NCBI RefSeq assembly: GCF_001477495.1
Contig: NZ_LDTF01000029.1
Location: 1-64,000 of the forward strand
Origin: Sphingomonas yabuuchiae
GTDB lineage: Bacteria > Pseudomonadota > Alphaproteobacteria > Sphingomonadales > Sphingomonadaceae
DNA: 64,000 bases
Direction: 5' to 3'
The notes beneath the pieces were generated by a model. It was given only the letters and a program-made list of their open reading frames with translations, had not been told where the DNA came from and did no database searches. This document shows positions 45,368-54,736 of this stretch, in pieces. Within the stretch, counting starts at the first letter, position 1. Each line of letters starts with the position of its first letter. The translations under genes were made by a program, and so were the position numbers.

Positions 45368-46894
45368 ATGGACGCCGCCCCTTCCGCAGACCATATCGCT
45401 CAACGGATCGTGATCGTCGGCGGCGGCACGGCCGGTTGGATGGCGGCAGCGGCCCTCGCCCGGTTCGCACCCGCTTCCACCCGCATCACCCTGATCGAAT
45501 CCGACGCGATCGGAACGGTCGGCGTGGGTGAGGCGACCATTCCCGGTATCCGCCTGTTCAACCAGATGCTGGGGTTGGACGAGGCCGAGTTTCTGCGCTC
45601 AACGAACGGGTCCTTCAAGCTGGGCATCCGGTTCGAGGGTTGGTCCGGCGAAGGCAGCAGCTATCTCCACGCATTCGGCAGCATCGGGCGCGGCCTAGGG
45701 CTGGTGCCGTTCCACCATTACTGGCTGCGCAGTGGCGGGGCGGCGAACCCGGCCTCGCTCTGGGGGCATAGCCCAAGCGCACAAGCCGCGATGGCGGGCC
45801 GCTTCGCCCCCGATCCCGGCCGCCCCGACCTGCCGAGCGGTCTGGCCTGGGCCTATCATTTCGATGCCAGCCTCTATGCTACGCTGCTCCGCCGCCATGC
45901 CGAGACGGCGGGCGTGGTGCGGGTAGAGGGGTGCATCGCCTCGGTAGCGCGCGACGCGGGCGGGCGGATCGATCACGTCGTGCTCGATGGCGGCGAGGTC
46001 CATGCGGGCGACCTGTTCATCGACTGCACGGGTTTTCGCGCGCTGCTGATCGGCGAAACGCTGGCCGAGCCTTTCGACGACTGGTCCGAGCTGCTCCCCT
46101 GCGACCGCGCTCTGGCAGTGGCGGGCGAGCGCGCCGCCCCCTTGCCCCCCTATACCCGTGCGATTGCGCATGGTGCCGGGTGGCGCTGGCGCATTCCGCT
46201 CCAGCACCGCACCGGCAATGGCCTGGTCTATGACAACCGCCATCTCTCGGACGACGAGGCCACCGATCGCCTGCTGTCCGCGCTGAACGGAGAGGCGATG
46301 TGCGAGCCGCGCCAGTTGCGCTTCACCACCGGACGGCGTGGCCGCGCCTGGGTCGGCAATTGCGTCGCGCTGGGACTTGCGGCCGGATTTCTGGAACCAC
46401 TGGAGTCGACCAGCATCCATCTGATCCAGTCGGGCATCGCGCGACTGCTCGACTATTGGCCCGGCCAGACGCCCCAGCCGATCGAGGTGGACGCCTATAA
46501 CCGCGAGACGGCGGCCGAATGGCTGGCGATCCGCGATTTCCTGATCCTGCATTACCATGCCAATGCGCGGCCCGAGCCCTTCTGGGCCGAACGCCGCGCA
46601 GTGCCCCTGCCCGACAGCCTCGCCGCCCGGATCGCGCTGTTCCGTGCGAACGGCCGGTTCCGTCGTGAGGACGAGGAGCTGTTCGCCGAGCCCGCCTGGG
46701 TACAGGTGATGATCGGACAGGGCATCGTCCCGGCCGGGCACCATGCGCTTGCCGACACGCTGTCGGCGGACGAGCTTGACGATTTCCTCAGCCTCACCCG
46801 GCGTCACGCCGCGCAGGTGGCCGCCCGGCTGCCGACGCACGACGCCTTCCTCGCCGCGCATTGCGCCGCCCCTGCCCCAAAGGTTTTCGCATGA
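45368..46894 (+). CDS. Tryptophan-halogenase-family flavoprotein in the maltose operon
   Basis: 508 residues from ATG 45368 (a GTG at 45356 is possible). The FAD site is IVIVGGGTAGWMAAAALA. The two catalytic residues of flavin-dependent tryptophan halogenases are present: Lys84 in GSFKLGIRFEGW and Glu346 in FLEPLESTSIHLIQ; the family motif GWRWRIPL is at 271-278. The fold is therefore complete and halogenation is chemically possible. No flavin reductase is nearby. Halogenase-like genes are known to accompany TonB-dependent sugar receptors in Caulobacter and Xanthomonas relatives, but why is unsettled. Its stop overlaps the amylase start (ATGA), so it belongs to the operon. Confidence 0.88.
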   Translation: MDAAPSADHIAQRIVIVGGGTAGWMAAAALARFAPASTRITLIESDAIGTVGVGEATIPGIRLFNQMLGLDEAEFLRSTNGSFKLGIRFEGWSGEGSSYLHAFGSIGRGLGLVPFHHYWLRSGGAANPASLWGHSPSAQAAMAGRFAPDPGRPDLPSGLAWAYHFDASLYATLLRRHAETAGVVRVEGCIASVARDAGGRIDHVVLDGGEVHAGDLFIDCTGFRALLIGETLAEPFDDWSELLPCDRALAVAGERAAPLPPYTRAIAHGAGWRWRIPLQHRTGNGLVYDNRHLSDDEATDRLLSALNGEAMCEPRQLRFTTGRRGRAWVGNCVALGLAAGFLEPLESTSIHLIQSGIARLLDYWPGQTPQPIEVDAYNRETAAEWLAIRDFLILHYHANARPEPFWAERRAVPLPDSLAARIALFRANGRFRREDEELFAEPAWVQVMIGQGIVPAGHHALADTLSADELDDFLSLTRRHAAQVAARLPTHDAFLAAHCAAPAPKVFA

Positions 46895-48684
46895 AAAAGC
46901 TGCTGCTCGCGCTCCTCGCGACCGCCACGCCGCTCGCCGCACAGGATTACCGCCAGCGCCTGCCGCAGGACGAGGTGATCTATTTCGTCCTGCCCGACCG
47001 GTTCGACAATGGCGACACCGCCAATGATCGCGGAGGCCTGAAGGGCGGCCCGCTGACCACCGGCTTCGACCCGACGCATAAAGGCTTCTATCATGGCGGT
47101 GACCTGAAGGGCCTGACCAAACGGCTCGACTATATCCAGGGGCTGGGCGCGACCGCGATCTGGCTGGGGCCGATCTTCAAGAACAAGGCCGTGCAGGGCG
47201 CCAAGGGGCGGGAGAGCGCGGGCTATCACGGATACTGGATCACCGACTTCACGACGGTCGATCCGCATCTGGGCAGCGAGGCCGATCTGCGCGCCTTCAT
47301 CGCGGCGGCGCATGGCCGGGGGATGAAGGTCTATATGGACATCATCGTCAACCATACGGCGGACGTGATCCAGTATCGCGAATGCGCCGAAGGCTCGCCC
47401 TGCCCGTATCGCGACCGCGCGACCTACCCCTATCAGCGGCGCGGTGGCGTGAAGGGCAAGGCCATCAATCCGGGCTTTCTGGGCGACGATGTACAGACAG
47501 CGGCCAATTTCGCGAAGCTGACCGACCCGAACTACGCCTATACTCCGTATGTGCCCGCAGCCGAGAAGAACGCCAAGACCCCGGCCTGGCTCAATGACCC
47601 GATCTACTACCACAATCGCGGCAATACGAGCTTCGAGGACGAAAGCTCGACCACCGGCGATTTCTCCGGTCTGGACGACCTCTACACCGAGAATCCGCGA
47701 GTCATTGCGGGCATGATCGACATCTACGGCAGCTGGATCGACCGGTTCGGGATCGACGGCTTCCGCATCGACACCGCCAAGCATGTGAACCCGGAGTTCT
47801 GGCGCCGCTTCGTCCCCGCCATGCTGGACCGCGCGAAAGCCAAGGGCATTCCGAACTTTCATATCTTCGGCGAGGTGACGGCGGGGATGGACCCGGGCTA
47901 TCTCGCACGCTGGACCAAGATCGCCGACTATCCGGCGGTCCTCGACTTTGCGTTCATGAACGCGGTGATCCAGACGGTCGCCGAGAACAAGCCGACGCGT
48001 GTTCTCTCCAACCTGTTCGAGGGCGATGTGCTCTATGCGAAGGGCGAGGCGACGGCGGACATCTTGCCGACCTTCCTCGGCAATCACGATCACGGCCGCT
48101 TCGCGCGTGATGTCCGGGCCGCCAACCCCAATGCCTCGGACGAGGAAATCCTGAAGCGGGTCGAACTCGGCCATGCGATGCTGCTGACGCTGCGCGGCGT
48201 ACCGACCATCTATTCGGGTGACGAACAGGGGTTCGCAGGCGACGGCAACGACCAGGACGCGCGCGAGGACATGTTCGCCAGCCAGGTCGCCAGCTACAAT
48301 GACAACAGGCTGGTCGGCACGACGAAGACGACCGCGACCGACAGCTTCGTGCCCCGCCACCCGCTCTATCGCGAGATCGCGACGCTCGCCCGGCTGCGCA
48401 CCGCCAATCCGGCGCTGACACGGGGACGGCAGGTGATCCGCGCACGCGGCGAAGCGCCGGGCCTGTTCGCGGTGTCCCGCTTCGATCCGACCACGGGCCG
48501 CGAATATGTGATCGCGTTCAACACCTCGGCCCGGCCTATCGTCCAGGCTGTGCAGGTTGAAACGGCGTCGCAACGTTTCGCGACCATGGCCGGCACCTGT
48601 GCCCCGAGCGCCGCCGCACCGGGGAGCCTGATGTTGGAATTGCCCGCCTTCGGTTATGCCGTCTGCGCGGCGGAGAGCCGTTGA
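46891..48684 (+). CDS. Secreted alpha-amylase family enzyme (GH13)
   Basis: 597 residues. Signal peptide MKKLLLALLATATPLAA, then a GH13 barrel. The four conserved regions are seen: MDIIVNHTA; DGFRIDTAKH with the Asp nucleophile at about residue 294; FHIFGEVTAG with the acid Glu at about 327; and FLGNHDHGRF with the second Asp. A cysteine-containing loop (RECAEGSPCPYRDR) may be bridged in the periplasm. The C-terminal beta domain ends GYAVCAAESR. It probably cuts starch or cyclodextrins to maltodextrins in the periplasm. Start and stop overlap both neighbours. Confidence 0.92.
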   Translation: MKKLLLALLATATPLAAQDYRQRLPQDEVIYFVLPDRFDNGDTANDRGGLKGGPLTTGFDPTHKGFYHGGDLKGLTKRLDYIQGLGATAIWLGPIFKNKAVQGAKGRESAGYHGYWITDFTTVDPHLGSEADLRAFIAAAHGRGMKVYMDIIVNHTADVIQYRECAEGSPCPYRDRATYPYQRRGGVKGKAINPGFLGDDVQTAANFAKLTDPNYAYTPYVPAAEKNAKTPAWLNDPIYYHNRGNTSFEDESSTTGDFSGLDDLYTENPRVIAGMIDIYGSWIDRFGIDGFRIDTAKHVNPEFWRRFVPAMLDRAKAKGIPNFHIFGEVTAGMDPGYLARWTKIADYPAVLDFAFMNAVIQTVAENKPTRVLSNLFEGDVLYAKGEATADILPTFLGNHDHGRFARDVRAANPNASDEEILKRVELGHAMLLTLRGVPTIYSGDEQGFAGDGNDQDAREDMFASQVASYNDNRLVGTTKTTATDSFVPRHPLYREIATLARLRTANPALTRGRQVIRARGEAPGLFAVSRFDPTTGREYVIAFNTSARPIVQAVQVETASQRFATMAGTCAPSAAAPGSLMLELPAFGYAVCAAESR

Positions 48685-50297
48685 TGACCGAGACTTACTC
48701 CAATCCCCTGCGCCCCTGGTGGAAGGGTGCGGTAATCTATCAAATCTACCCGCGCAGCTTCGCCGACAGCAATGGCGACGGCATCGGAGACCTGCCCGGC
48801 ATCACCGCGCGGCTGGACCATGTCGCCAGCCTGGGCGTCGATGCGATCTGGCTCTCGCCCTTCTTCACCTCGCCGATGAAGGATTTCGGCTATGACGTGG
48901 CGGATTATCGCGACGTCGACCCGATCTTCGGGACGCTGAAGGATTTCGACGCGCTGGTCGCCCGTGCGCACGAACTGGGGCTGAAGGTCGTCATCGACCA
49001 AGTGTACAGCCATACCTCGGACGAGCATCCCTGGTTCACCGAAAGCCGCTCCAGCCGCACCAATGCACGCGCCGACTGGTATGTCTGGGCCGATGCCAAG
49101 CCCGACGGCTCGCCGCCGTCCAACTGGCAGTCGGTGTTCGGCGGGCCCGCCTGGACCTGGGACGCGCGACGTGGACAATATTATCTGCACAATTTCCTGA
49201 AGGAACAGCCGCAGCTTCACGTCCATCACCCCGACGTGCAGGCCGAATTGCTGGCGACCGCGCGCTTCTGGCTGGACCGGGGCGTCGACGGCTTCCGGCT
49301 GGATGCGATCAACTTCATGATGCACGAGCCGACGATGCGCGATAACCCGCCCGCACCGGATACGGGCAAGACGCGCACCCGGCCGTTCGACTTCCAGTTG
49401 AAGCTCTACAACCAGAGCCATGCCGATATCGTCCCCTTTCTGGAGCGGATCCGCGCCACGCTGGACGAGTATGGCGACCGCTTCACTGTGGCCGAGGTCG
49501 GTGGCGACGAGGCGGATCGCGAGATGAAGCTGTTCACCGCTGGTGACCACCGGCTGAACACCGCTTACGGCTTCGACTTTCTCTATGCCCACCGGCTGAC
49601 CCCGCGCATCGTCGCCGAGGCGGTGGCGAAATGGCCTGCCGAGCCGGGCATGGGCTGGCCAAGCTGGGCGTTCGAGAACCACGACGCGCCGCGTGCCGTC
49701 TCGCGCTGGGCAACGCCGGAGCATCGCGAGCCTTTCGCGCGGATGAAGATGCTGTTGCTGCTCAGCTTGCGCGGCAACGCCTTTCTCTATCAGGGCGAGG
49801 AACTGGGCCTGACCCAGGTCGATGTCCCCTTCGAGCGGCTGGTCGACCCCGAGGCCATTGCCAACTGGCCGCTGACCCTGTCGCGCGACGGGGTGCGCAC
49901 GCCGATGCCGTGGAGCAGCAATGCCATCAACGGCGGCTTCTCGGATGCCGAGCCGTGGTTGCCGACCGGGCCGGATCATGCCGCGCTGGCGGTCAATCGC
50001 CAGGACGGCGACCCCGACTCGCTGCTCAACCTGACACGCCGCCTGATCCGCCTGCGCGCCGAGACGCCGGCACTGGCGGTCGGCGACCTGACGCTGCTCC
50101 ATGCCGACGACCAGCTGCTCGCCTTCGAGCGGTGCGAGGGCGACCAGCGCCTACTCTGCCTGTTCAATCTGGGCGACACGCCCGTGACCCTGCCCCCTGC
50201 CCTGCCGCGTGGGCAGCGGGTGCTGGTCCAGATCAATAGCGCCACCGACGAACGCCTGGGCGCGTTCGGGGCGGCGATCCGGGAGATGACTGCATGA
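48684..50297 (+). CDS. Cytoplasmic alpha-glucosidase (GH13, oligo-1,4/1,6-glucosidase type)
   Basis: 537 residues with no signal peptide, opening with WWKGAVIYQIYPRSFADSNG, typical of GH13 alpha-glucosidases. Conserved regions: VIDQVYSHTSDEH; DGFRLDAINF (nucleophile Asp at about 203); VAEVGGDEAD (acid Glu at about 271); and FENHDAPRAVSRW. QVYSHT and the following SDEHPWF are typical of enzymes with alpha-1,4 preference. It would release glucose from imported maltose and maltodextrins. ATG 48684 overlaps the amylase stop (TGATG), and its stop overlaps the GH97 start. Confidence 0.94.
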   Translation: MTETYSNPLRPWWKGAVIYQIYPRSFADSNGDGIGDLPGITARLDHVASLGVDAIWLSPFFTSPMKDFGYDVADYRDVDPIFGTLKDFDALVARAHELGLKVVIDQVYSHTSDEHPWFTESRSSRTNARADWYVWADAKPDGSPPSNWQSVFGGPAWTWDARRGQYYLHNFLKEQPQLHVHHPDVQAELLATARFWLDRGVDGFRLDAINFMMHEPTMRDNPPAPDTGKTRTRPFDFQLKLYNQSHADIVPFLERIRATLDEYGDRFTVAEVGGDEADREMKLFTAGDHRLNTAYGFDFLYAHRLTPRIVAEAVAKWPAEPGMGWPSWAFENHDAPRAVSRWATPEHREPFARMKMLLLLSLRGNAFLYQGEELGLTQVDVPFERLVDPEAIANWPLTLSRDGVRTPMPWSSNAINGGFSDAEPWLPTGPDHAALAVNRQDGDPDSLLNLTRRLIRLRAETPALAVGDLTLLHADDQLLAFERCEGDQRLLCLFNLGDTPVTLPPALPRGQRVLVQINSATDERLGAFGAAIREMTA

Positions 50298-52372
50298 AGA
50301 CGACCATTGCCATCGGGCTCGGCCTGATCGCCAGCGCCGCCTCGGCCCAGAACGGCCCCGCCGATCCGGCGGTCAACGAGACGTTCAAATTCGCCAGGCC
50401 CGCAGGGCAACCCGACGCGGTGGAAAGCTCGCCCGACGGCAAGATCACCGTGCAGGTCTCGACCGACAATGACGGCCGCGCCGTCTATATGATCGCGCGG
50501 AACGGCAAGGCGATCGTCGCACCATCGCGCCTGGGCATGATGTTCACCGACGCGCCCAAGATCGAGCGCGGGATGAAGATCGAGTCCGTGTCGCACGCCA
50601 AGTCCGACACCAGCTGGACCCAGCCCTGGGGCGAGTGGCGCACCATCCGCGACAATCACCGCGAGATGCGCGTCCGCCTGATGGAATCGAGCGCGCTTCA
50701 TCGCCGCTATGACGTGGTGTTCCGGGTGCAGGACGACGGCGTCGGCTTTCGCTACGAATTTCCCGAGCAGCAGGCGCTTCCCCATGCGAACATCGCCGAG
50801 GAACTGACCGAGTTCAACATCGCGCAAAACGGGACCGCGTGGTGGAAGCCGGCCTTCCTCTGGAACCGCGAGGAATATCTCTACAACCGCACGGCCATCG
50901 GCGCGGTCGGTACGGCGGCGACGCCGATCACCATGAAGCTGGACGACGGCACCCATATCGCCATTCATGAGGCGGCTTTGGTCGACTATGCCAGCATGGG
51001 GCTGATGAAGACCGAGGGGAATGGGTTCAAGGCGGCCCTCACCCCCGGCTCGGGCGCGCCCAAGGTCGTGAAGACGGGCGCGTGGACGACGCCATGGCGC
51101 ACCTTCCTGATCGCCCCCGATGCGGGCGGGCTCTATATGAGCCACCTGATGCTCAACCTGAACGAGCCCAACAAACTGGGTGACGTATCCTGGGTGAAGC
51201 CGGGCAAGTTCGTCGGCGTCTGGTGGAAGATGATCAAGGGCGAATGGAGCTGGGCGCGCGGGCCGCGCCACGGTGCGACCACCGCGAACGTAAAGACCTA
51301 TATCGACTTCGCCGCGAAGTACGGCATCCCCGGCGTGCTGGTCGAGGGGTGGAATATCGGCTGGGATGGCGACTGGGCGGGCAATGGCTCGGCGATGCAG
51401 TTCGCGACTCCGGCGGAGGATTTCGACGCCGACGCGCTGGCGAAGTACGCCAAGGCCAAGGGCGTCTCGCTGATCGGCCATCACGAGACCGGCGGCGCGG
51501 TCAGCCATTATGAGAGCCAGTTCGACCCCGCCTTCAAATTCGCCGCCGATCACTGCGAGCATGTGGTCAAGACGGGTTACGTCGCCGATGCCGGGCAGAT
51601 CGAGCGGGTCAATGCGGACGGCTCGGTCGCCCGCGAGTGGCATGAGGGCCAGTGGATGGTGAACCACCATCTGCGGGTGCTGGAGGCCGCCGCCAAGTAC
51701 AAGGTGTCGATCGACAGCCATGAGCCGGTGAAGGACACCGGCCTGCGCCGGACCTATCCCAACTGGCTGGCGCGCGAGGGCTCGCGCGGGATGGAATACA
51801 ACGCCTGGCCGGGCAAGAACCCGCCCGAGCATGAGGTCAACTTGGCCTTCACCCGGATGCTCGAAGGCCCGATGGACTTCACGCCGGGCGTGCTCAGCCT
51901 GACCGGCAGCGACAACAGCCCGATCCAGTCGACCATCGCCAAGCAGTTGGCACTGTACGTGGTGCTCTATTCGCCGGTGCAGATGGCAGCCGATACGCCG
52001 GAAAATTATGCGAAATACCCGCAAGCCTTCCGCTTCATCGCGGACGTGCCGGTGGATTGGGAAGACAGCCGCGTCCTGAACGGCGAGGTCGGCGATTACG
52101 TCACCTTCGCGCGGCGGGATCGCAAGTCTCGCGACTGGTATATCGGCTCGATCACCGACGAGAATGCGCGCGAGTTGACCGTGCCGCTCGATTTCCTCGA
52201 TCCGGGCAAGACCTATGAGGCACAGGTCTACAAGGACGGCCCCGGCGCGACCTATGCCACAGAGGCGCGGCATTCGATCGCGTTCGAGACCAAGCGGGTG
52301 AAGAAGGGTGATACGCTCACCCTGTCGCTCGCCCCGGGTGGGGGCCAGGCGATCCGGTTGAAGGCGCGTTAA
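50294..52372 (+). CDS. GH97 family alpha-glucosidase, inverting (SusB-like)
   Basis: 692 residues. Signal peptide MKTTIAIGLGLIASAASAQN, an N-terminal beta-super-sandwich (about 25-290), a TIM barrel (about 295-570) and a C-terminal beta domain. Three glutamates match the inverting SusB pattern: Glu398 in GHHETGG, Glu477 in DSHEPVKDTG and Glu501 in GMEYNAW; the 24-residue spacing of the last two equals that of SusB Glu508/Glu532 (recalled from literature), and calcium ligation uses the same residues. It is therefore an inverting exo-alpha-glucosidase acting in the periplasm. ATG overlaps the upstream stop. It is the last gene of the operon and is followed by a hairpin-rich repeat. Confidence 0.94.
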   Translation: MKTTIAIGLGLIASAASAQNGPADPAVNETFKFARPAGQPDAVESSPDGKITVQVSTDNDGRAVYMIARNGKAIVAPSRLGMMFTDAPKIERGMKIESVSHAKSDTSWTQPWGEWRTIRDNHREMRVRLMESSALHRRYDVVFRVQDDGVGFRYEFPEQQALPHANIAEELTEFNIAQNGTAWWKPAFLWNREEYLYNRTAIGAVGTAATPITMKLDDGTHIAIHEAALVDYASMGLMKTEGNGFKAALTPGSGAPKVVKTGAWTTPWRTFLIAPDAGGLYMSHLMLNLNEPNKLGDVSWVKPGKFVGVWWKMIKGEWSWARGPRHGATTANVKTYIDFAAKYGIPGVLVEGWNIGWDGDWAGNGSAMQFATPAEDFDADALAKYAKAKGVSLIGHHETGGAVSHYESQFDPAFKFAADHCEHVVKTGYVADAGQIERVNADGSVAREWHEGQWMVNHHLRVLEAAAKYKVSIDSHEPVKDTGLRRTYPNWLAREGSRGMEYNAWPGKNPPEHEVNLAFTRMLEGPMDFTPGVLSLTGSDNSPIQSTIAKQLALYVVLYSPVQMAADTPENYAKYPQAFRFIADVPVDWEDSRVLNGEVGDYVTFARRDRKSRDWYIGSITDENARELTVPLDFLDPGKTYEAQVYKDGPGATYATEARHSIAFETKRVKKGDTLTLSLAPGGGQAIRLKAR

Positions 52373-52380
52373 AACTTATT

Positions 52381-52515
52381 CCTCCCCCATAGGGGGAGGG
52401 GGACCATGCGTAGCATGGTGGAGGGGTATCGCCGGTGGCGAGGTTGGTTTGCCCTCGCCGATCGGGACACCCCTCCGTCAGGGCTTCGCCCTGCCACCTC
52501 CCCTTGCAGGGGAGG
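52381..52515. repeat. Composite intergenic repeat with several nested hairpins
   Basis: Within 135 bp there are five inverted repeats: CCTCCCCC/GGGGGAGG (52381-52399), CCATGC/GCATGG (52404-52418), GGAGGGGT/ACCCCTCC (52420-52427 with 52469-52476), CAGGGC/GCCCTG (52479-52493) and CCTCCCC/GGGGAGG (52497-52515), the last followed by AATTTT. The central pair encloses GGCGAGG/CCTCGCC. Such elements are dispersed through sphingomonad genomes (recalled, not checked). Lying between the ends of two convergent genes, it probably also terminates transcription of the GH97 operon. Confidence 0.82.
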
Positions 52516-52519
52516 AATT

Positions 52520-54637
52520 TTACTTCGTCGGGAAACCGCGTTGCTTGAGCAGCGCGTTCACATCCGGGTCGCGACCGCGGAACGCACGATACGCCTCGGC
52601 GCGGTCGGTCTCGTTCCCCGTCGACAACAGGATGCGCGCGAAGCGATCCGCCGTCGCCTTGTCCCACGGGCTCCCCGCTTCCTCGAACGCCGCGAAGGTG
52701 TCGGCGTCCATCGTCTCCGACCAGAGATAGCTGTAATAGCCCGCCGAATAGCTGTCCGACGAGAAGAGGTGATTGAACTGCGGCAGGCGGTGCCGCATCA
52801 CCAGTTCCTTCGGCATGCCGATCTCCTTCAGCGTCGCCGCCTCGAACGCCGCCGGATCAACGATCCCGTCGGGGATGGTGTGCAGCTTCATGTCGACGAT
52901 CGCCGAGGACAGATACTCGGTCGTCGCGAAACCCTGGTTGAAGGTCTCCGACGCCTTGATCTTGTCGAGCAGCGCTTGGGGCATGGGCTGGCCGGTCTTG
53001 TAGTGGTGGGCATATTTGTCCAGCACGTCGCGGGTCAGCAGCCAATGCTCGTTCACCTGGCTGGGATATTCCACGAAGTCGCGCGGTGTGCCCGCCAGTC
53101 CCGGATAGGTAACGTTCTGGAGCATCGCGTGGATCGCGTGGCCGAATTCGTGGAACAGCGTCTCGGCATCGTCCAGGCTGATGAGGACCGGCTCGCCCTT
53201 CGCGCCCTTGGCGAAGTTGTTGTTGTTCGACGACAGGACATTCTGCACCGGCGGCAGGTTGCGCTGGCCGCGATAGGTATTGGCCCAGGCACCCGAACGC
53301 TTGCCGGTCCGCGCGAAATCGTCGCGGTAGAACAGGCCGACTTCCTTGCCGTTGCGGGTCACATGCCAGACGCGCATGTTCGGCTCGAACACCGGGACCG
53401 TGCCGGTGATTTCCTTGAACTCCAGCCCGTAAAGCCGGTTCGCCGCATAGAGCGAACCCTGGATGATGTTGTTCAGCTCGAAATAGGGCTTCAGCTCGGC
53501 CTGATCGAGGTCGTAGCGGCTCTTGCGCACTTTCTCCTGATAGTAGCGATAGTCCCAGGGCTCGATCGTGATCTTCGCGCCTTCCTTGTCGGCGATGGCC
53601 TGCATGTCGCGGACCTCCTCGGCGACGCGCGCCTTGGCGGCGGGCCAGACGCGCATCATCAGGTCCATCGCGGCGGCCGGGGTCTTGGCCATCGTGTCCT
53701 GCATCCGCCAATCGGCATGGGTCTTGAAGCCCAGCAGATGCGCGCGGTTGGCCCGCAGGCGGACGATGCGGGCGATGGTCGCCTTGGTGTCGTTGATGTC
53801 GCCATTGTCGCCGCGCTTGGTGAAGGCGCGCCAGACCTGCTCGCGCAGCGCCCGGTCGGTGCCGAAGGTCAACACCGGATCGACCGCCGAGCGGGTGTTG
53901 ACGATCGCCCAGCCCTGCTGCCCGCGTTCGGCGGCGGCCGCTTTCGCCACCGCCTTCACGCTGTCGGGCAGGCCCGCCAGCCGTGCTTCGTCGGTGACGA
54001 TTATCGCGGTGCCTTCATCGGCCAGCAGCCGTTGCGAAAACTCGCTGAAGTTGATCGCGAGATTCTGGTTGAAGGCGGACAGTTCCTCCTTCTGCGCCGG
54101 GGTCAGTTTCGCCCCCTGCCGCACGAAGCTGTCATAGGTGCGCGTGACCAGACGCTTCTGCTGCGCGTCCAGACCGGACGTGTCGCGCGCCTTGTAGATC
54201 GTCTCGATCCGGGCGAACAGCTTGGGGTTGAAGGTGATCTCGTCCGACGCCTTGGACAGTTTGGGCGACCATTCGCGGTCGAGCGCCTGATAGGCGGGGG
54301 TGTTCATATTGCCCGTCATCACCCCGAACAGCGTCATCACGCGGTTCAGCGTCTGCCCGGCATTCTGCATCGGCACGAAGGTGTTGGCGAAGGTCGGCTT
54401 AGCCGGGTCGTTGGCGATCCGGTCATAGTCGCGCTTGCGCTCGGCGAGCGCGGCCTCGAAGGCCGCCGGGAACAGTTCGGGCTTCACCTTGTCCCAAGGC
54501 GGTACCCCGCCATAGGGGCCGGTCCACGGCGCGATCAGGGGATTCGCGGCGGGCGCCTGTACGGCTTGGGGCGGAGACGCCATGGCGGACGTGCTCAACA
54601 AAGCCGCCAAAGCGGCGGCGAGGGATAGATGACGCAA
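52520..54637 (-). CDS. dcp: M3 family metallopeptidase, peptidyl-dipeptidase Dcp type
   Basis: 705 residues. A signal peptide (about 1-20, ending AMASPP) sends it to the periplasm, unlike the cytoplasmic E. coli enzyme. The zinc site is HEFGH at residues 496-500 in ETLFHEFGHAIHAML, with the third ligand expected in the later KASETFNQGFATTEYL region, and the M3 signature FLYRDDFARTGKRSG-like segment upstream (FYRDDFARTGKRSGAW). It removes dipeptides from C-termini of peptides. The start is TTG 54637 behind GGGAG. It is convergent with the GH97 operon and downstream of the Crp gene pair. Confidence 0.94.
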   Translation of the reverse strand: MRHLSLAAALAALLSTSAMASPPQAVQAPAANPLIAPWTGPYGGVPPWDKVKPELFPAAFEAALAERKRDYDRIANDPAKPTFANTFVPMQNAGQTLNRVMTLFGVMTGNMNTPAYQALDREWSPKLSKASDEITFNPKLFARIETIYKARDTSGLDAQQKRLVTRTYDSFVRQGAKLTPAQKEELSAFNQNLAINFSEFSQRLLADEGTAIIVTDEARLAGLPDSVKAVAKAAAAERGQQGWAIVNTRSAVDPVLTFGTDRALREQVWRAFTKRGDNGDINDTKATIARIVRLRANRAHLLGFKTHADWRMQDTMAKTPAAAMDLMMRVWPAAKARVAEEVRDMQAIADKEGAKITIEPWDYRYYQEKVRKSRYDLDQAELKPYFELNNIIQGSLYAANRLYGLEFKEITGTVPVFEPNMRVWHVTRNGKEVGLFYRDDFARTGKRSGAWANTYRGQRNLPPVQNVLSSNNNNFAKGAKGEPVLISLDDAETLFHEFGHAIHAMLQNVTYPGLAGTPRDFVEYPSQVNEHWLLTRDVLDKYAHHYKTGQPMPQALLDKIKASETFNQGFATTEYLSSAIVDMKLHTIPDGIVDPAAFEAATLKEIGMPKELVMRHRLPQFNHLFSSDSYSAGYYSYLWSETMDADTFAAFEEAGSPWDKATADRFARILLSTGNETDRAEAYRAFRGRDPDVNALLKQRGFPTK

Positions 54638-54706
54638 TGTGAACTCCCGGTCATGAAACGCGCGTCATCACCATAAGCCCGCGATTCAATGGGTAAAGCC
54701 TTGTGA

Positions 54707-54736
54707 CCTACTCCGTGCCGCCCTACTCCGTGCCGC
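54707..54736. repeat. Tandem 15-bp duplication covering a stop codon
   Basis: CCTACTCCGTGCCGC occurs twice in a row with three bases of a third copy. On the minus strand each unit contains TAG in the frame of the 66-residue gene, so the stop codon is duplicated 15 bases downstream. It looks like a recent slippage or unequal-crossover duplication. Confidence 0.85.

Noticed and set aside
42410..45403. A 997-codon open frame on the minus strand opposite the TonB receptor, and similar long antisense frames (e.g. 1656-3677 minus, 5771-8263 plus, 16264-18540 plus)
   Set aside because: They are mirror frames of GC-rich genes with strong third-position bias. Their products are rich in R, G, H and Q without domains, and each lies over an unmistakable gene.
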